A DNA stretch of 64,000 nt from Dromiciops gliroides (GCF_019393635.1 NC_057863.1:644339306-644403305); one strand, 5' to 3'; numbered from the stretch's first letter, positions 23,304 to 34,680 are shown. Notes: generated by a model not told the origin, from the letters alone. Made by a program: numbers and translations.

Positions 23304-24487
23304 TGAAGACAGTCCCTGCCCTCAAGGACCACACAGTCTAATGGGGGAGACAATGTATAAGCAACTTGGTAGAAACAAGTTCTAAACAGGATCCAGGGAA
23401 GCTGATGAACAGAGGAAAGGCCCTGGCGTGAATGGGGATTCCTTGCTGAAGGTGGGATCTTAGCTGAGCCTTGTGGAAGCCAGGGACTTCAGGAAGAGAA
23501 TTTTAAAATGCATTTAAAATGTCTTTTTGATGCTCTTTCTGAGAGGGGGGACAGCATATTTTTTCTAAGCCCCTTCCATATAGTGGGCTTCCTGAAACAA
23601 TTCTGCAGAGTCAGGAGAGGCTATTGAACCCGGTGGCTGCAGCAGAGAAGATGTCTGATGCTGCACGTCTAGTGCCCATGTTCTGCCAAGAGATCTCCCT
23701 GGCCCCTCAGCTCTCCATCTCCCACCCTCTCCCTCTGGCCCCCAGGCTTGGCCCCCAGACTTCTTAGCCTCCTCTGTACCTCCCCCCAATCCCTCTCTTG
23801 CAGCCAGCTGTGCCCTTCCCTCTCCACAAAAAGGTTCTCTGCTTTTCTTGGAGACTCTTTCCAAAAAGATCATAAAACAGCCATGAGAGACCATCTAACC
23901 CAACCTGTCATGTTGAAGAGAGGGAAAGTGAGGACTAGAGAGAGAGGAAAGGCTCTTCCTCAAATAAATAGCAAGAAGCAGAGACTTTTCTGCCTCCATC
24001 TCTCTTTCTTCATTTGTCCTTGTCTCAGACCCTCCCAGACTCTCCCTCCAGCCACCCTGGAACCTGCTTATGCGTGTGGGAGACATGTCTCTGTATCTCT
24101 TGCTCTTTGGGGTTATGTGTCATCATCTCTGTCTCCGTTTTTTCTTTTCCGCTAATTTGATCGTCTGTGTCTCCCTGCCTATCTGGCTGTCATTTCCTAT
24201 GTCCCTGCTTCTGAGTATCTTTCTTTGTGTGTTTCTGATGTACCCTTGTGACTCTGTCTCTGTCACTGACTTTCTGTGTGCCTCTTTCCTCCTCCTGTGT
24301 CTCCCTGTTAATTTGTCTTTTGGTCTCCCTGTCTTTGCTCCTCTGGGTGTCTTTGTCTATGGGTCTCTCTCTATCTCTCTCTCTCTCCCTCTGCTCTTTG
24401 TGTCTCTGTCAGTCTCTGTGTTTCTCTGTCCTCTGTCTCAGTCTCTCCATGTTTTCCCTCTTGTCCCCAGCTCCCCAGCCCCAGTAC

Positions 24488-24670
24488 CTTCATGAGGGAG
24501 TCAAACATTTCCTCAGTGTTGAGCTGCAGTGTTGAGTTGCCAATGAAAGGCAGGGGGGTGGGCCCAGGGGGGAGTCTGCTGCAGACCTTCCTCTGTCTCC
24601 ACACAGAGAGCACCATCAGGGCTGAGAGGCAAAGGAATAGGGCCCCCAGCAGCAGCCCGGAGGCCAGCAT
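24488..24670 (-). pseudogene. Unit 2, exon 1
   Basis: Open, ATG at 24670-24668, signal-anchor helix [18 protein letters not shown], hinge [10 protein letters not shown], donor GTACTG. One in-frame codon longer than units 1 and 3. Confidence 0.88.
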
Positions 24671-24761
24671 GGTGGAGGTGGCAGAAGCCTGACTACAGCG
24701 TTGTCTAGGGTTTGGGAAGATGCTGAGCCAGGCCTGGGGTCCAGATAGGGCTGGTCCTGCC

Positions 24762-24767
24762 TTTTAT
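24762..24767 (-). promoter_or_regulatory. TATA-like box of unit 2
   Basis: ATAAAA, 92 bp upstream of the ATG, same context as units 1 and 3. Confidence 0.65.
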
Positions 24768-25107
24768 GCCTGGGGGTGGAGGTTGTCTCTTGGCACGGAT
24801 CCTGGCTCCCTTATGTAACTTTCTCAGTCCCATGTCCTTCCTCCCCTGAGCCCCAGGACTGCCCAACTCGGAGGGCCAACTCTGAGAAGGATTGAGTGCA
24901 ATGGGACTCAGAAACTTGTGGTTCCCTGGGGATAAAACTAGAAATAGGGGAGGTTTAAAGAGGTGTAATACCCAGACATGGTGTTGGGGTCTCAGAACTC
25001 AATGATAGCAGTTTGACAAGTATCTAGAAATAGACATTTAAGGTCAGGGTATCTTAAGACTTGAGGATGAGGCAATGGGGGGAACTAGTGGGAGCACCAA
25101 ATAGATA

Positions 25108-25241
25108 TTTTTTGTGTGTGGTGGGGAGGCAATGAGGGTTCAGTGACTTTCCCAGGGTCACACAGCTAGTGTCAAGTGTCTGAGGCTGAATTTGAAGTCA
25201 GGTCCTCCAGAATCCAGGGCTGGTGCTTTATCCATTGCCCC

Positions 25242-25283
<42 letters not shown>
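25108..25283. repeat. Chimeric inverted SINE pair plus 41-bp poly-A
   Basis: The left part (25118-25239) is a minus-strand SINE. It stops within its head at CTTTATCCATTG, and the sequence continues as CCCCGCAAAA, which is the 3' end and poly-A of a plus-strand SINE. The left flank belongs to the upstream region of unit 2, the right flank to intron 5 of unit 4. Confidence 0.7.
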
Positions 25284-25285
<2 letters not shown>

Positions 25286-26205
25286 ATCCCAGGACATCAG
25301 AGCTGGAAGAGGCCTCAGCAGCCAAAGACACCCCCTTCCTGAGCTACCTCACAAGTGGTGGTCCAGCTTCTGTTTAAAGATGTTCAAAGATGAGTAATCC
25401 ACCAGTTCTCTGGATAGTCCATTGCACCTTTGGACAGTTCTCAGCGTTAGGAAGTCTTTTCTCCCTGACATCCAACCTAAGTGCCTCCCTTTACCATTTT
25501 TCCCTTTGCATTGCTTCTGCCCTCTAGGATCAAGCAGCACAAGTCTATTATCATGTTTCCTACATTTTGTAGATGAAGAGACACATACCCAGGGAGAGAA
25601 AAGTACTTTCCAAGGTATTATATAGTCAGACAAAGTTGTTGGACCTAGAATAGTGGGTTCATGATCACCTCCTTCCTCCAAATTTAGATCATGAATACAC
25701 GTAAGGCGAGGAAGATACAGGGAACAAAGGAAATGGGGAATCCCTATTCATGTCTCTTTCTGTTGGCCTTCTTCTCCTTTGTTTCTGCATCTGTCTTCAT
25801 GTCTTTCTGTTCCCTTCCCTGTTTCTTTTATTCTTTGTTCCCCATCTTTGTATCTCACTTTCTCCATTTTTTTCTGTCCTTATCTCTCTTTGCCATCTTT
25901 CCCCCCTAGTTGATGAGAGGTGCTCAGTATATCTGAATATCTGCTCTGGCTTGCTGTATGACCCTGGGTTCTTTTTGAACCTACCTCCTGATCTGTGCCA
26001 CAGAGTGCCTTTGAGCCCCACCCATGGAAGTCTGAGACTTGCCATCTAATATCTGCTAGTGCTTCCTGCTCATGTCTGAGACCTGCTAACTGATGTCTGT
26101 GGATCCCATTTCCTAATGTCTGGGGATTCCCCCAGATACCTGTAAAACCCTAACTCCGAGATCTCACCCACCACTTCCATTTTTACCTGCCCATTGGGCC
26201 AGTAC
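25284..26205 (-). other. Intron 5 of unit 4 (relic)
   Basis: Paralogous to intron 5 of unit 3: 25285-25690 matches about 42940-43330, and 25690-26200 matches 43330-44210 without the SINE of that copy. No coding sequence. Confidence 0.65.
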
Positions 26206-26223
26206 CTCCTGAATCTTGATCAG

Positions 26224-27142
26224 TGTGAGATTTAAAATTGGATACTAGAGCATTAATCTCCCCTCTTTAACCTTTCCCTTAATTTATCTCCCAGACTAGT
26301 AAATGGAAGAAACCTCTGGTCTCTGGTTAGAGCTTTTATTGTTTGGTAGTTACAAGGTGATGTTGATTAGAGGGATAGGAAAGTAGAAATACAAAACAAA
26401 TAGTCTAAAGTCTAAGCTTAGTCTATATTCCGTATAAAACTCACCAAAAGCCCAAGGCCACATGCTGCTAACGTCGGTTCATGAGGACAAAAAAAACAAA
26501 AACAAAAACAAAAAACTGCCCCTCTAGACAAAACTTTCCTCTCTTCCTTTTTCTATATTGTTGTTCACATATTATTAGTTAGCAATAGTTATTATATTCT
26601 GTTGTTTTTTACTGTTCCGTCAAAGAAACATTTTGTTTCTTGAGGAATCAAAGGGGGGAATGTGGTAAAAAGTACGCCAGTTTTTGAAGGACCACCCTTT
26701 CAGGGAGGAGATCGACGGCGGTGCACGGGCTACGCATGTCAGTCTGGCTGCTAAGCACTCCACTTCCGGGGTGCGAGCTTAAAAGTCAAGGAGAGAATGG
26801 AAGTGAGGTCTCTTTCCTGTTCTCTTGGTCCGAGGACTGGTGCAACACACAGACAGACACTGACTGGAGTTAGATGTAGCCCGGCTCGCCCTTAGCAGCA
26901 CGTGCTTGACTCTCTCTCCCCTCAAAGGTGGCCTTGGGCTTTTGATGAGTTCTATACATAGACTAAGCTTAGACTTAAGACTATTTGTTTTGTATTTCTA
27001 CTTTTCTACTTTGTAACTATCAAACAATAAAAGCTTTAACTAGAGACCAGAGGTTTCTTCCATTTACTAGTCTGGGAGATAAATTAAGGGAAATGTTAAA
27101 GAGGGGAGATTAATGCTCTAGTATCCAATTTTAAATCTCACA
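26224..27142. mobile_element. LTR element with two outward U5 ends (palindromic insertion)
   Basis: Inserted in exon 5 of unit 4 between copies of TCAG (26220-26223 and 27143-27146). The right part is a polypurine tract (AAAGGGGGGAA, 26650-26660) followed by a complete LTR, 26661-27142, TGTGGTAAAAAG to AAATCTCACA, with AATAAA near 27025. The left part (26224 to about 26475) is the reverse complement of the last 250 bp of that LTR, diverged by scattered substitutions and a roughly 20-bp indel. About 175 bp of probable internal sequence lies between them. The termini are thus TGTGAG and CTCACA, an inverted pair made from two U5 ends rather than the normal U3/U5 pair. Confidence 0.8.
26661..27142 (+). 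mobile_element. Complete LTR of the palindromic element
   Basis: 482 bp, TG...CA, preceded by a polypurine tract as a 3' LTR should be. Polyadenylation signal CAATAAAAGC near 27024. Confidence 0.75.
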
Positions 27143-27188
27143 TCAGGAAGGAGTCAATGAAGTTCCAGGGGGGAGTTAGGGTCCAGGG

Positions 27189-27561
27189 TGTAACGATTGG
27201 AATGATGCCACCTGCTGGATACTTACTGTAGAAGAGTTCTGCCCATGAAGCGAAGGTCTTTGAGGGCAAGACCAGGAGTCTTTTCTTTGGCGGGAGGAAG
27301 TGACGCGGACTAGTGGGAGGAGGAAGGAAGAGACTGGCGCTGACTCTGGGGCTCTTTCCTGAGGACGCTGGCGGAGAAGGGAGCTAGAAATGTGCTCTCC
27401 CTTTAATAGATAGGAATCTAGGCCTTTCTCTCTCTCTTTACCAAATTCTTATTCTCCTTAATAAATGCTTAAAAGTCTAACTCTTGCTAAAGCTTGTAAT
27501 TGATTGGCAACCACTCATTAGATATTTTAGACAGTTTAGCTAGAATTTTAGCCCCTTAACA
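27189..27561 (+). mobile_element. Solo LTR in exon 5 of unit 4
   Basis: 373 bp, TGTAACGATTGGAATGA to GCCCCTTAACA, flanked by AGGG on both sides (27185-27188 and 27562-27565). The uninterrupted paralogue at 44270 reads GTCCAGGGTGGCC. Polyadenylation signal AATAAA at 27460-27465. Same family as 49092-49269 and the LTR at 62923. Confidence 0.92.
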
Positions 27562-28119
27562 AGGGTGGCCTGGTTCTCCTGGACCTTCTCAGTGATAAAG
27601 GCCTCCAGTCCTTTCAGCAACTTGAGTGCTTGCTGCTGAGGCCCCGACAGGTACTTCATTATTCCAGAAAACATTTCATATAGCCAGGGGAGGGCACGGG
27701 AGAAGTCATGAGGCATTGGGCCCTGGATTGTATGCCTGAGGTGTGTGGGGGAAATGGGGTGATAATCATCATGAAAGATAGGAGTCTAAGATAGGGAACC
27801 AGTGCCATAATGGAGAATGGGTGGTCAGGAGTGGGCACTGAGTCAGATTGGGAATGGGTTGGTCAGGATGAGATATAGGCAATTGGCTGGGATTTGGGTA
27901 TCAAGAGAGAGAATAGGATCAGATGAGGGATGGAGAGGACATGGTGGAAGATAAACAAAAATGGGGAGAAGAGGTCGTACTGTGGAAGGGGCTCAGAATG
28001 GGCACAAGGTCAGATTGAGGAATAGGGTACAGGAGGTTGAGGACAGCAATGAAAGGTGAGGATTAAGGGATGAAGGTGACTAGAGATCCAGGGGCGTGGG
28101 AGAAAAGGTCTTGGGTCAC

Positions 28120-28280
28120 TTGTCCCATGGATGTGGCTGTGAACTGTAAGCTCACCTTCATCTTTTGCAACATGGACAGGAACTGCTTGTCCTCATATTT
28201 AAAGCGATGACCAAAGACAATGGACCAGATGACACTGACAACTGTGCAGCTCAGCATGAAGGTGGGGTCAGTGAGGGCCC
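28120..28280 (-). pseudogene. Unit 4, exon 4
   Basis: 161-bp open exon; donor GTGACC present, acceptor mutated to AA. Confidence 0.85.
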
Positions 28281-28740
28281 TTGTAGTCCAACCAGCTCAA
28301 CAGAAACAGAGAAAGGGAAGTGCAGGGTTAGAATGATGAAGAAAGAGGAGAAAAGAGAGCGATCAAGATGGTGGAAAAAAGAAACAAGAAAGAAATGAGC
28401 AGAGACTCCAAGGATTTAGTGGAGTCAGTTTTTGATAGAGATATTATGAAAAGGCAGGTGACAAGGGAGTAGGAATTGAGAGAATAAAGATACACAAAAA
28501 GTTGATAGAAGTAGAGACAGGAAGAAAGAGCTAGTGATTCAGTCTCTGACTCTCACACCATCCTCTAAAGGACAGCCAATATCCCCACCCCAAATCCTGT
28601 ACAGCAGGGATATTTAATGTTGGAGCACCTTCCCTCCCTCCCAGGCTCTGTAGGCTGTCACTGGATATGCAATGAACTCTTTTCTAGTCAAGGGACTCAC
28701 ATGTCTCAGAGTGGGGAGAGGAGAGGGTTTTTTAGGAGCT
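28281..28740 (-). other. Intron 3 remnant of unit 4
   Basis: Paralogous to 45021-45480 in unit 3; ends where L1-derived sequence begins. Confidence 0.6.
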
Positions 28741-31020
28741 TTTTTTTTAAAGTATTTAGAATTTTATTTTCCCCCCAAATTACATGTAAAAACAAATTTT
28801 AACATCGATTTCTAAAACTTTGTGCTCCAAATTCTTCCTCCACCTCACCTCCCTCTTAAGAACTTAATTAATTCAATATAAGTTATACATGTGTAGTCAT
28901 GCAAAACATTTCCACATTGGTTGTGAAAGAAAACAGACAAAAAACTTTAGAAAAAGGAACTAATAAAAAACCATGCTTTAATCTGTTTTCAGATACCATC
29001 AGTTCTTTCTCTGTAGATAGACTGCATTTTTCATAAGTCCTTCAGAGTTGTCTTCAATCATTGTATTGGTGAAAATAACTAAGTCATTCACAGCAGATCA
29101 TCTTACAATATTGCTGTTACTTTGTATACAGTACATTTCACTTTGCATTAGCCCATGTAAGTCTTTCCAGGTTTTTCTGAGAGCATCTTGCTCATCATTT
29201 CTTATAACACAATAGTGTTCCATCATAATCTCATTCCACAATTTGTTCAGCTATTCCCCAATTGATGGGCATCTGCCCAATTTTGAATTGAATTAAAAAA
29301 AAAAATCTCTTTTTTGATACCAACCTAGTAGTGGTATTACTAGGTCAAAGAGTAAGCACGGTTTTATAGCCCTTTGGCTATAGTTCCAAATTGCTCTACA
29401 GAATGTTTGAATTAGTTTACAACTTTACCAAGAGTATATTAATGTATCATTTCCCCCATATCCCCTACAACATTTGTCAGTTTCCTCTGCTGTGCTATTA
29501 TCCAATCCAGTGGGTATGAGGTAGTACCCAAAACTGTTTTGACCTGCACCTCTCCAATCAATAGTGAGTTACAGCATTTTTTTTTATATGGCTATAGATA
29601 GCTTTGATTATTTCATCTGAAAACTTCATGTCTTTTGATAATCTATCAATTGGGGAATGGCTCTTATTTGAACAAATTTGACTCAGTTCTCTATGTGTTT
29701 GAAAACTGAGGCCTATCCAACAAACTTGCTTCAATTTTTTTTCACAGTTACTAAAACTGTATTTCCCTCCATCCTATTTGCTTCCCATGATGCTTACTCC
29801 ATTTTCTATCTTCTTTCACCCTATCCCTCCTTAAAAGTGTTTTGCTTCTGACTGACCCCTCCCCCAATCTGCCCTCCCTTCTTTCACACTCCCCCCCCCC
29901 CAACCTTAACCCCTTCCCCTGCTACTTTTCTGCAGGGTAAGATAGATAACTATATACCTAACTGAGTGTGTATGTTATTCCCTCTTTGAGCCAATTCTGA
30001 TGAGAGTAAGGCTCATTCACTCCCCCACACCTCCCCCATCTTCCCCTCTATTCCATAAGCTTATTCTTCCTTCCTTTATGTGAGATACTTTACCTCATTC
30101 CACCTCTCCCCTTCCCTTTCTCCCAGTGCATTCCTCTCATCCTTTAATTTTATGTTTTAAAGATATCATCCCTTCATATTCAAATCACACCTGTGCCCTC
30201 TGTCTATATATACTCCATTCAGCTGCCATAATAATGAGAAAGTTCTTATGAGTTAGAAGTATCATCTTCCCATGTGGGAATGTAAAAAATATAATCTTTT
30301 AATATCCCTTATGATTTCTTTCCCCTGTTTATCTTTTTGTGCTTCTCTAGGGTCTTGTATTTGAAAGTCAGATTTTCTATTCAGCTTATGTCTTTTCATC
30401 ATGAGTGCCTGAAAGTCCTCTCTTTCACTGAATCCCCATTTTTTGCCCTGAAGTATTATCATCAGTTTTGCTGGGTAGGTGATTCTTGATTGTAATTCTA
30501 GTTCCTTTGCCCTCTGGAATATCATATTCCAAGCCCTTTAATCCTTTAATGTAGAAGCTTCTAGGTCTTGTGTTATCTTGAATGTGGCTCCACAATACTT
30601 GAATTGTTTCTTTCTGACTGCTTGCAATATTTTCTCCTTGATGTGGGAGTTCTGGAATTTGACTATAATATTCCTGGAGGTTTTCATTTGGGGATCTTTT
30701 CAGGAGGTGATCAATGGATTCTTTCAATTTCTATTTTACCTTCTGCTTCTAGAATATCAAGGCAATTTTCCCTGAGAATTTCTTGGAAGATGATGTCTAG
30801 GTTCTTTTTTTTTTTTATCATGGCTTTCAGGCAGTTCAAGAATTTTCAAATTATCTCTCCTGGATCTATTTTCCAGGTCAGTTGGTTTTCCAAGGAGATA
30901 TTTCACGTTGCCTCCTATTTTTTCATTCTTTTGGTTTTGCTTTATTGTGTCTTGGTTTCTCATAAACTCATTAGCTTCCATTTGCTCAATCCTAATTTTT
31001 AAAGAATTATTTTCAGACTT
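28741..31020 (-). mobile_element. L1 element, minus strand, internally deleted
   Basis: On the minus strand, ORF1-like frames occupy 31071-30262 (SRRDNLKILELPESHDK, SPNENLQEYYSQ, LELQSRITYPAKL). The left part, 28741-29890, is the complement of the ORF2 C-terminus and 3' UTR (CCCCAATTGATGGGCATC, TAAGTCATTCACAG). Most of ORF2 is missing. All frames are broken. Confidence 0.7.
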
Positions 31021-32100
31021 TGGGGGGTGAGCCAAAGTGGTGGAGGAAAGGCAGTGAGTTCTCAAAATCATGACACTATCACTTCAAAAAACATCCAAAT
31101 AATGCCATAGGACAATTCCTGGAGCAGCAAAATCCACAGAAGAATGTGCTGAAATCGTCTTCCAACGAAGGATGGCTTGGAAGGCCAGAAGGAGGGAGCT
31201 GCTGTGCTGAGACAGAAATGGAGCCCAACCCCACAGTCACCCTGACACAGATCCAGTCCCAGGAAGGCCTCTCCAGAGAAAGAGACCCCCCAGAGCCTCT
31301 GAATCAGCTGAAGCACCAGTGTTATCTGGAACTAAGCTCACAGTCTGGTGAGAGGGCTGAGCCCTTGGCAGGGGGAGACTACAAGGGTCTATGCTGGTGC
31401 TGAGGGAGAACTTGGGTTTTTCACCCTACTGGGAACTAGGAGTTAGGCTTGAGTATCAGTGGCCCAAGTGGGGGAGGGTCACAGGTTTGTAAGAGCTGAC
31501 AACCACAACACTCAAAGCTGATTGATTAGCAAGTTGGTCTGGGGTTATTTATGGACCAGGGAACAGGCCAGGTGAGTGAAAAACCTGCTTTTCCTTAAAT
31601 CATACCACCTGGGACCCCCTGAATCTTGGAATAGTGCAGCCTGGAAACAGTGCCCCACTTTAAGGAGCTAAAAGTCAAGTCAAAGAAAGGCACGATGAGC
31701 AGACAGAGAAAGGTGAGGACCATAGAAAGTTTCTTTAGTGACAAGGAAGATCAAGGTGCACCCTCAGGGGAAGATGTCAACATCAGGGTCTCTATATCTA
31801 AAGCTTCCAAGAAAAATATGAATTGGTCTCAGGCCATAGAGGTGCTCAACAAGGAATTTGAAGATAAAGTTAGAGAGGTAGAGGAAAAAATGGAAAGAGA
31901 AATGAGTGTCATGCAGGAAAGACATGAGAAAAAAGTCAATAGCTTGAAAAGCCAAATTGGCCAAATTGAAAAGGAAGTATAAAAGTTCTCTGATGAAAAT
32001 AATTGCCTAAGAATTAGGATTAAATAAATGGAAGCTAGTGACTTTATGAGAAACCAAGACACAATATAGCAAATCCAAATGTTAGCCAATTAAAAAAATT

Positions 32101-32258
32101 TTTTTTTGATTTTTTTTTTTACTGAGGCAGTTGGGGTTAAGTGACTTGCCCAGGGTCACACAGCTAGTAAGTATTAAGTGTCTGAGGCTGGATTTGAACT
32201 CAGGTACTCCTGACTCCAGGGTCGGTGCTCTATCCACTGTGCCACCTAGCTGCCCCCA
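32101..32258 (-). repeat. Marsupial SINE in L1 (first of adjacent pair)
   Basis: Minus strand, full length, ends at GCCACCTAGCTGCCCCC; GAGGCAGTTGGGG tail type. Confidence 0.85.
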
Positions 32259-32269
32259 AATTTTTGATT

Positions 32270-32418
32270 TTTAAAAAATTTTTGTAGGGCAATGAGGGTT
32301 AAGTGACTTGCCCAAGATCACACAGCTGGTACGTATCAAGTGTCTGAGGATGGATTTGAACTCAGGTCCTCCTGAATCCAAGGCCAATTCTTTATCGACT
32401 GTACCACCTAGCTGCCCC
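32270..32418 (-). repeat. Marsupial SINE in L1 (second of adjacent pair)
   Basis: Minus strand, full length, GGGCAATGAGGG tail type, so a different subfamily from its neighbour and a separate insertion. Confidence 0.85.
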
Positions 32419-32881
32419 CAAGCAAATCCAAATGAATAAAAAAATAGAGGGCAATGGGAAATATATTCTTGGAAAAACTGCTGACCTGGAAAATAGAGCC
32501 AGGAGAGGTAATTTGAAAATTATTGGTCTACCTGAAAATCATGATCAAAGAAAGAGCTTAGACATCATCTTCCATTATCACCACTATTATTCAATATTGT
32601 TCTAGAAATGTTAGCCTTGGCAATAAGAGAAGAAAAAGAAATTGAAGGAATTAGAATAGCCAAGAAAGAAACAAAACTATCACTCTTTGCAGATGATATG
32701 ATGGTATACTTAGAGAATCCTAAAGAATCAACTGAAAACTACTTGAAACAATTAAGAACTTTAGCAAAGTTGCAGGATATAAAACAAACCCACACAAATC
32801 ATCAGCATTTCTATAGATGACCAACAAAGTCCAGCAGCAAGAGATGGAAAAAGAAATTACATTTAAAAGAATTGTAGACTG

Positions 32882-33045
32882 GAGGCAGCTAGGTGGCACA
32901 GTGGATAAAGCACTGGCCCTGGTTTCAGGACGACCTCAGTTCAAATTCAGCCTCAGACACTTGACACTTACTAGCTGTGTGACCCTGGACAAGTCATTTA
33001 ACCTTCATGGCCCTGCAAAAAAAACCAAAACAAAACAACAATAAA
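32882..33045 (+). repeat. Marsupial SINE in L1 with target duplication
   Basis: Plus strand, GGCAGCTAGGTGGCACAG head and A-rich tail; ATTGTAGAC occurs on both sides. Confidence 0.85.
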
Positions 33046-33600
33046 ATAATTGTAGACAATATAAAATACTTGGGAGTCTACCTTCCAAGGCAAACCCAGG
33101 AACTATATGAACACAATTACAAAACACTTTTCACGCAAATAAAATCGGATCTAAACAAATGGAGAAACATCAGTTGCTCATGGGTGGGCCATGCTAATAT
33201 AATAAAAATGACAACTCTACACAAATTAATTTACTTATCCAGTGCCATATCAATCAAACTACCACAAATTATTTCATAGAGCTTGAAAAAACAATAACAA
33301 AATTCATATGGAAGAACAAAAGGTCTAGAATATCAAGGAAATTAATGGGAAAAAATATGCAAAGGAAGGTGGCCAGATCTGAAACTATAATATAAAGCAG
33401 CAATCATCAAAACTATTTGGTATTGCCTAAGAAATAGAGAGGATGTTTAGTGGAATAGGTTAGGCATGCAAAACAGCAGTAAATGAATATAGCAATCTCC
33501 TGTTTGATAAATCCAAAGACTCTAGCCTCCAGGATGAGAATTCACTATTTGACAAAAACTGCTCAGAAAACTGGCAGGAACTAGGCATAGATAATATCTT

Positions 33601-33749
33601 TTTTTTTGGGGGGGGGAGGCAATTGGGGTTAAGTGACTTGCCCAGGGTTACACGGCTAGTAACTGTTAAGTGTCTGAGGCTGGATTTGAACTAAGGTCCT
33701 CCTGACTCCAGGGCCGGTGCTCTATCCACTGTGCCACCTAGCTGCCCCT
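33601..33749 (-). repeat. Marsupial SINE in L1 with target duplication
   Basis: Minus strand; flanked by ATAGATAATATCTT on both sides. Confidence 0.9.
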
Positions 33750-34680
33750 ATAGATAATATCTTACACCATGCAACAAATTAAAACCAAAATGGGTACAAG
33801 ATCTAGACATAAAGGGTGATACCATAGGCAAATTAGAAACGGAAGGAACAGTTTACTTAACAGAACTGTGGACAGGGGAAGAATTTATGACCAAAGATGA
33901 GATAGAGAACATTATGCAATGCAGAGTGGATCATTTTGACTACATTAAATTTAAAAGTTTTTGCACAAACAAAACCAGTGCAAACAAGATTAGAAGGAAA
34001 GGAGAAAGCTGGGAAACAATTTTTACCGAGAGTATTTCTGAAAAAGGCCTCATATCTAAACTATATAGAGAACTGATTCAAATATATAAGAAAACAAGTC
34101 GTTCTCCAATAGAGAAATGGTCAACAAACAGGCAGTTTTCAGATGATGAAATTAAAACTATTTATAGCCATATGAAAAAACGTTCTCGATCACTCCTGAT
34201 TAGAGAAAAGGAAAAAGGGATGCTCGTGAATTGAGGAATGGCTAAACAAGTTGTGGTATATGAATGTAATGGAATACTATTGTGCTGTAAGAAATGATGA
34301 GCAGGCAGATTTCAGAAAAACCTGGAAAGACTTACATGAATTGATGCTGAGTGAAATGAGCAGAACCAAGAGAACATTGTACATGGTATCAACAACATTT
34401 TGTCATGATAAACTGTGATAGACTTAACTCTTCTCAGCAATACAATGATCCAAGACAATGCCAAAAGACTCATGGTGGAAAATGCTCGTCACATTCAGAA
34501 AAAAGAACTATGGAGTCTGAATGCAGACTGAAGCATACTATTTTCACTTTTGTAGTTGTCTTTTTGTTATTCTTGTTTATTCTTTCTTGAAATTTTTTTC
34601 CTTTTGTTCTGATTAATGTGGAAATATGTTTACCAAGAGAGTAACGTATAGCTTATATCAAATTGCTTGCCGAGAACATA

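Larger units (their letters stand above)
21981..24670 (-). pseudogene. CYP2A: CYP2A-like pseudogene, unit 2 (exons 1, 2 and 9 only)
   Basis: Three exons remain. Exon 1 (24488-24670, 61 codons; one extra residue where paralogues read GNYLQ, here GNSTLQ) has an ATG and a GT donor. Exon 2 (22482-22644, 163 bp) is open with a GTGAGT donor, but its acceptor reads CAA instead of the CAG seen in unit 3. Exon 9 (21981-22165) is open with the haem loop GKRSCLGEG and ends in FLPRG plus stop. Exons 3-8 are absent: exon 9 is only 316 bp from exon 2, against 9.9 kb in unit 3. It cannot encode a P450, because the ExxR helix, I-helix and most of the fold are missing. TATA box and polyA signal are retained, so transcription is possible. 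Confidence 0.9.
26206..28280 (-). pseudogene. CYP2A: CYP2A-like relic, unit 4 (exons 4 and 5)
   Basis: Exon 4 (28120-28280, 161 bp) is open (FGHRFKYEDKQFLSMLQ, ending at MGQ). Its acceptor reads CAA instead of CAG. Exon 5 is cut into three pieces (27562-27683, 27143-27188, 26206-26223) by two LTR insertions. Removing the two 4-bp target duplications leaves 178 bp against the normal 177, agreeing with one visible extra base near 27167-27172 (a frameshift in the DPNSP region). The exon 5 acceptor is also lost (TGG for CAG). Exons 1-3 and 6-9 are absent; L1 sequence starts at 28741 on the upstream side and the SINE chimera ends the relic downstream. Clearly dead. Confidence 0.9.
31023..34680 (+). 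mobile_element. L1 element, plus strand, internally deleted and SINE-loaded
   Basis: A 5' UTR-like region is followed by an ORF1 start at 31695 (MSRQRKVRTIESFF, then a heptad-rich stretch with KEFEDKVREVEEKMEREM, the ORF1p coiled coil) that stops near 31981. More ORF1-like sequence runs to 32560. The sequence then jumps to ORF2 RT ([17 protein letters not shown] near 32690) and continues through the C-terminal region (33887-34234) to a 3' end at about 34680. Four SINEs interrupt it. Confidence 0.75.
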
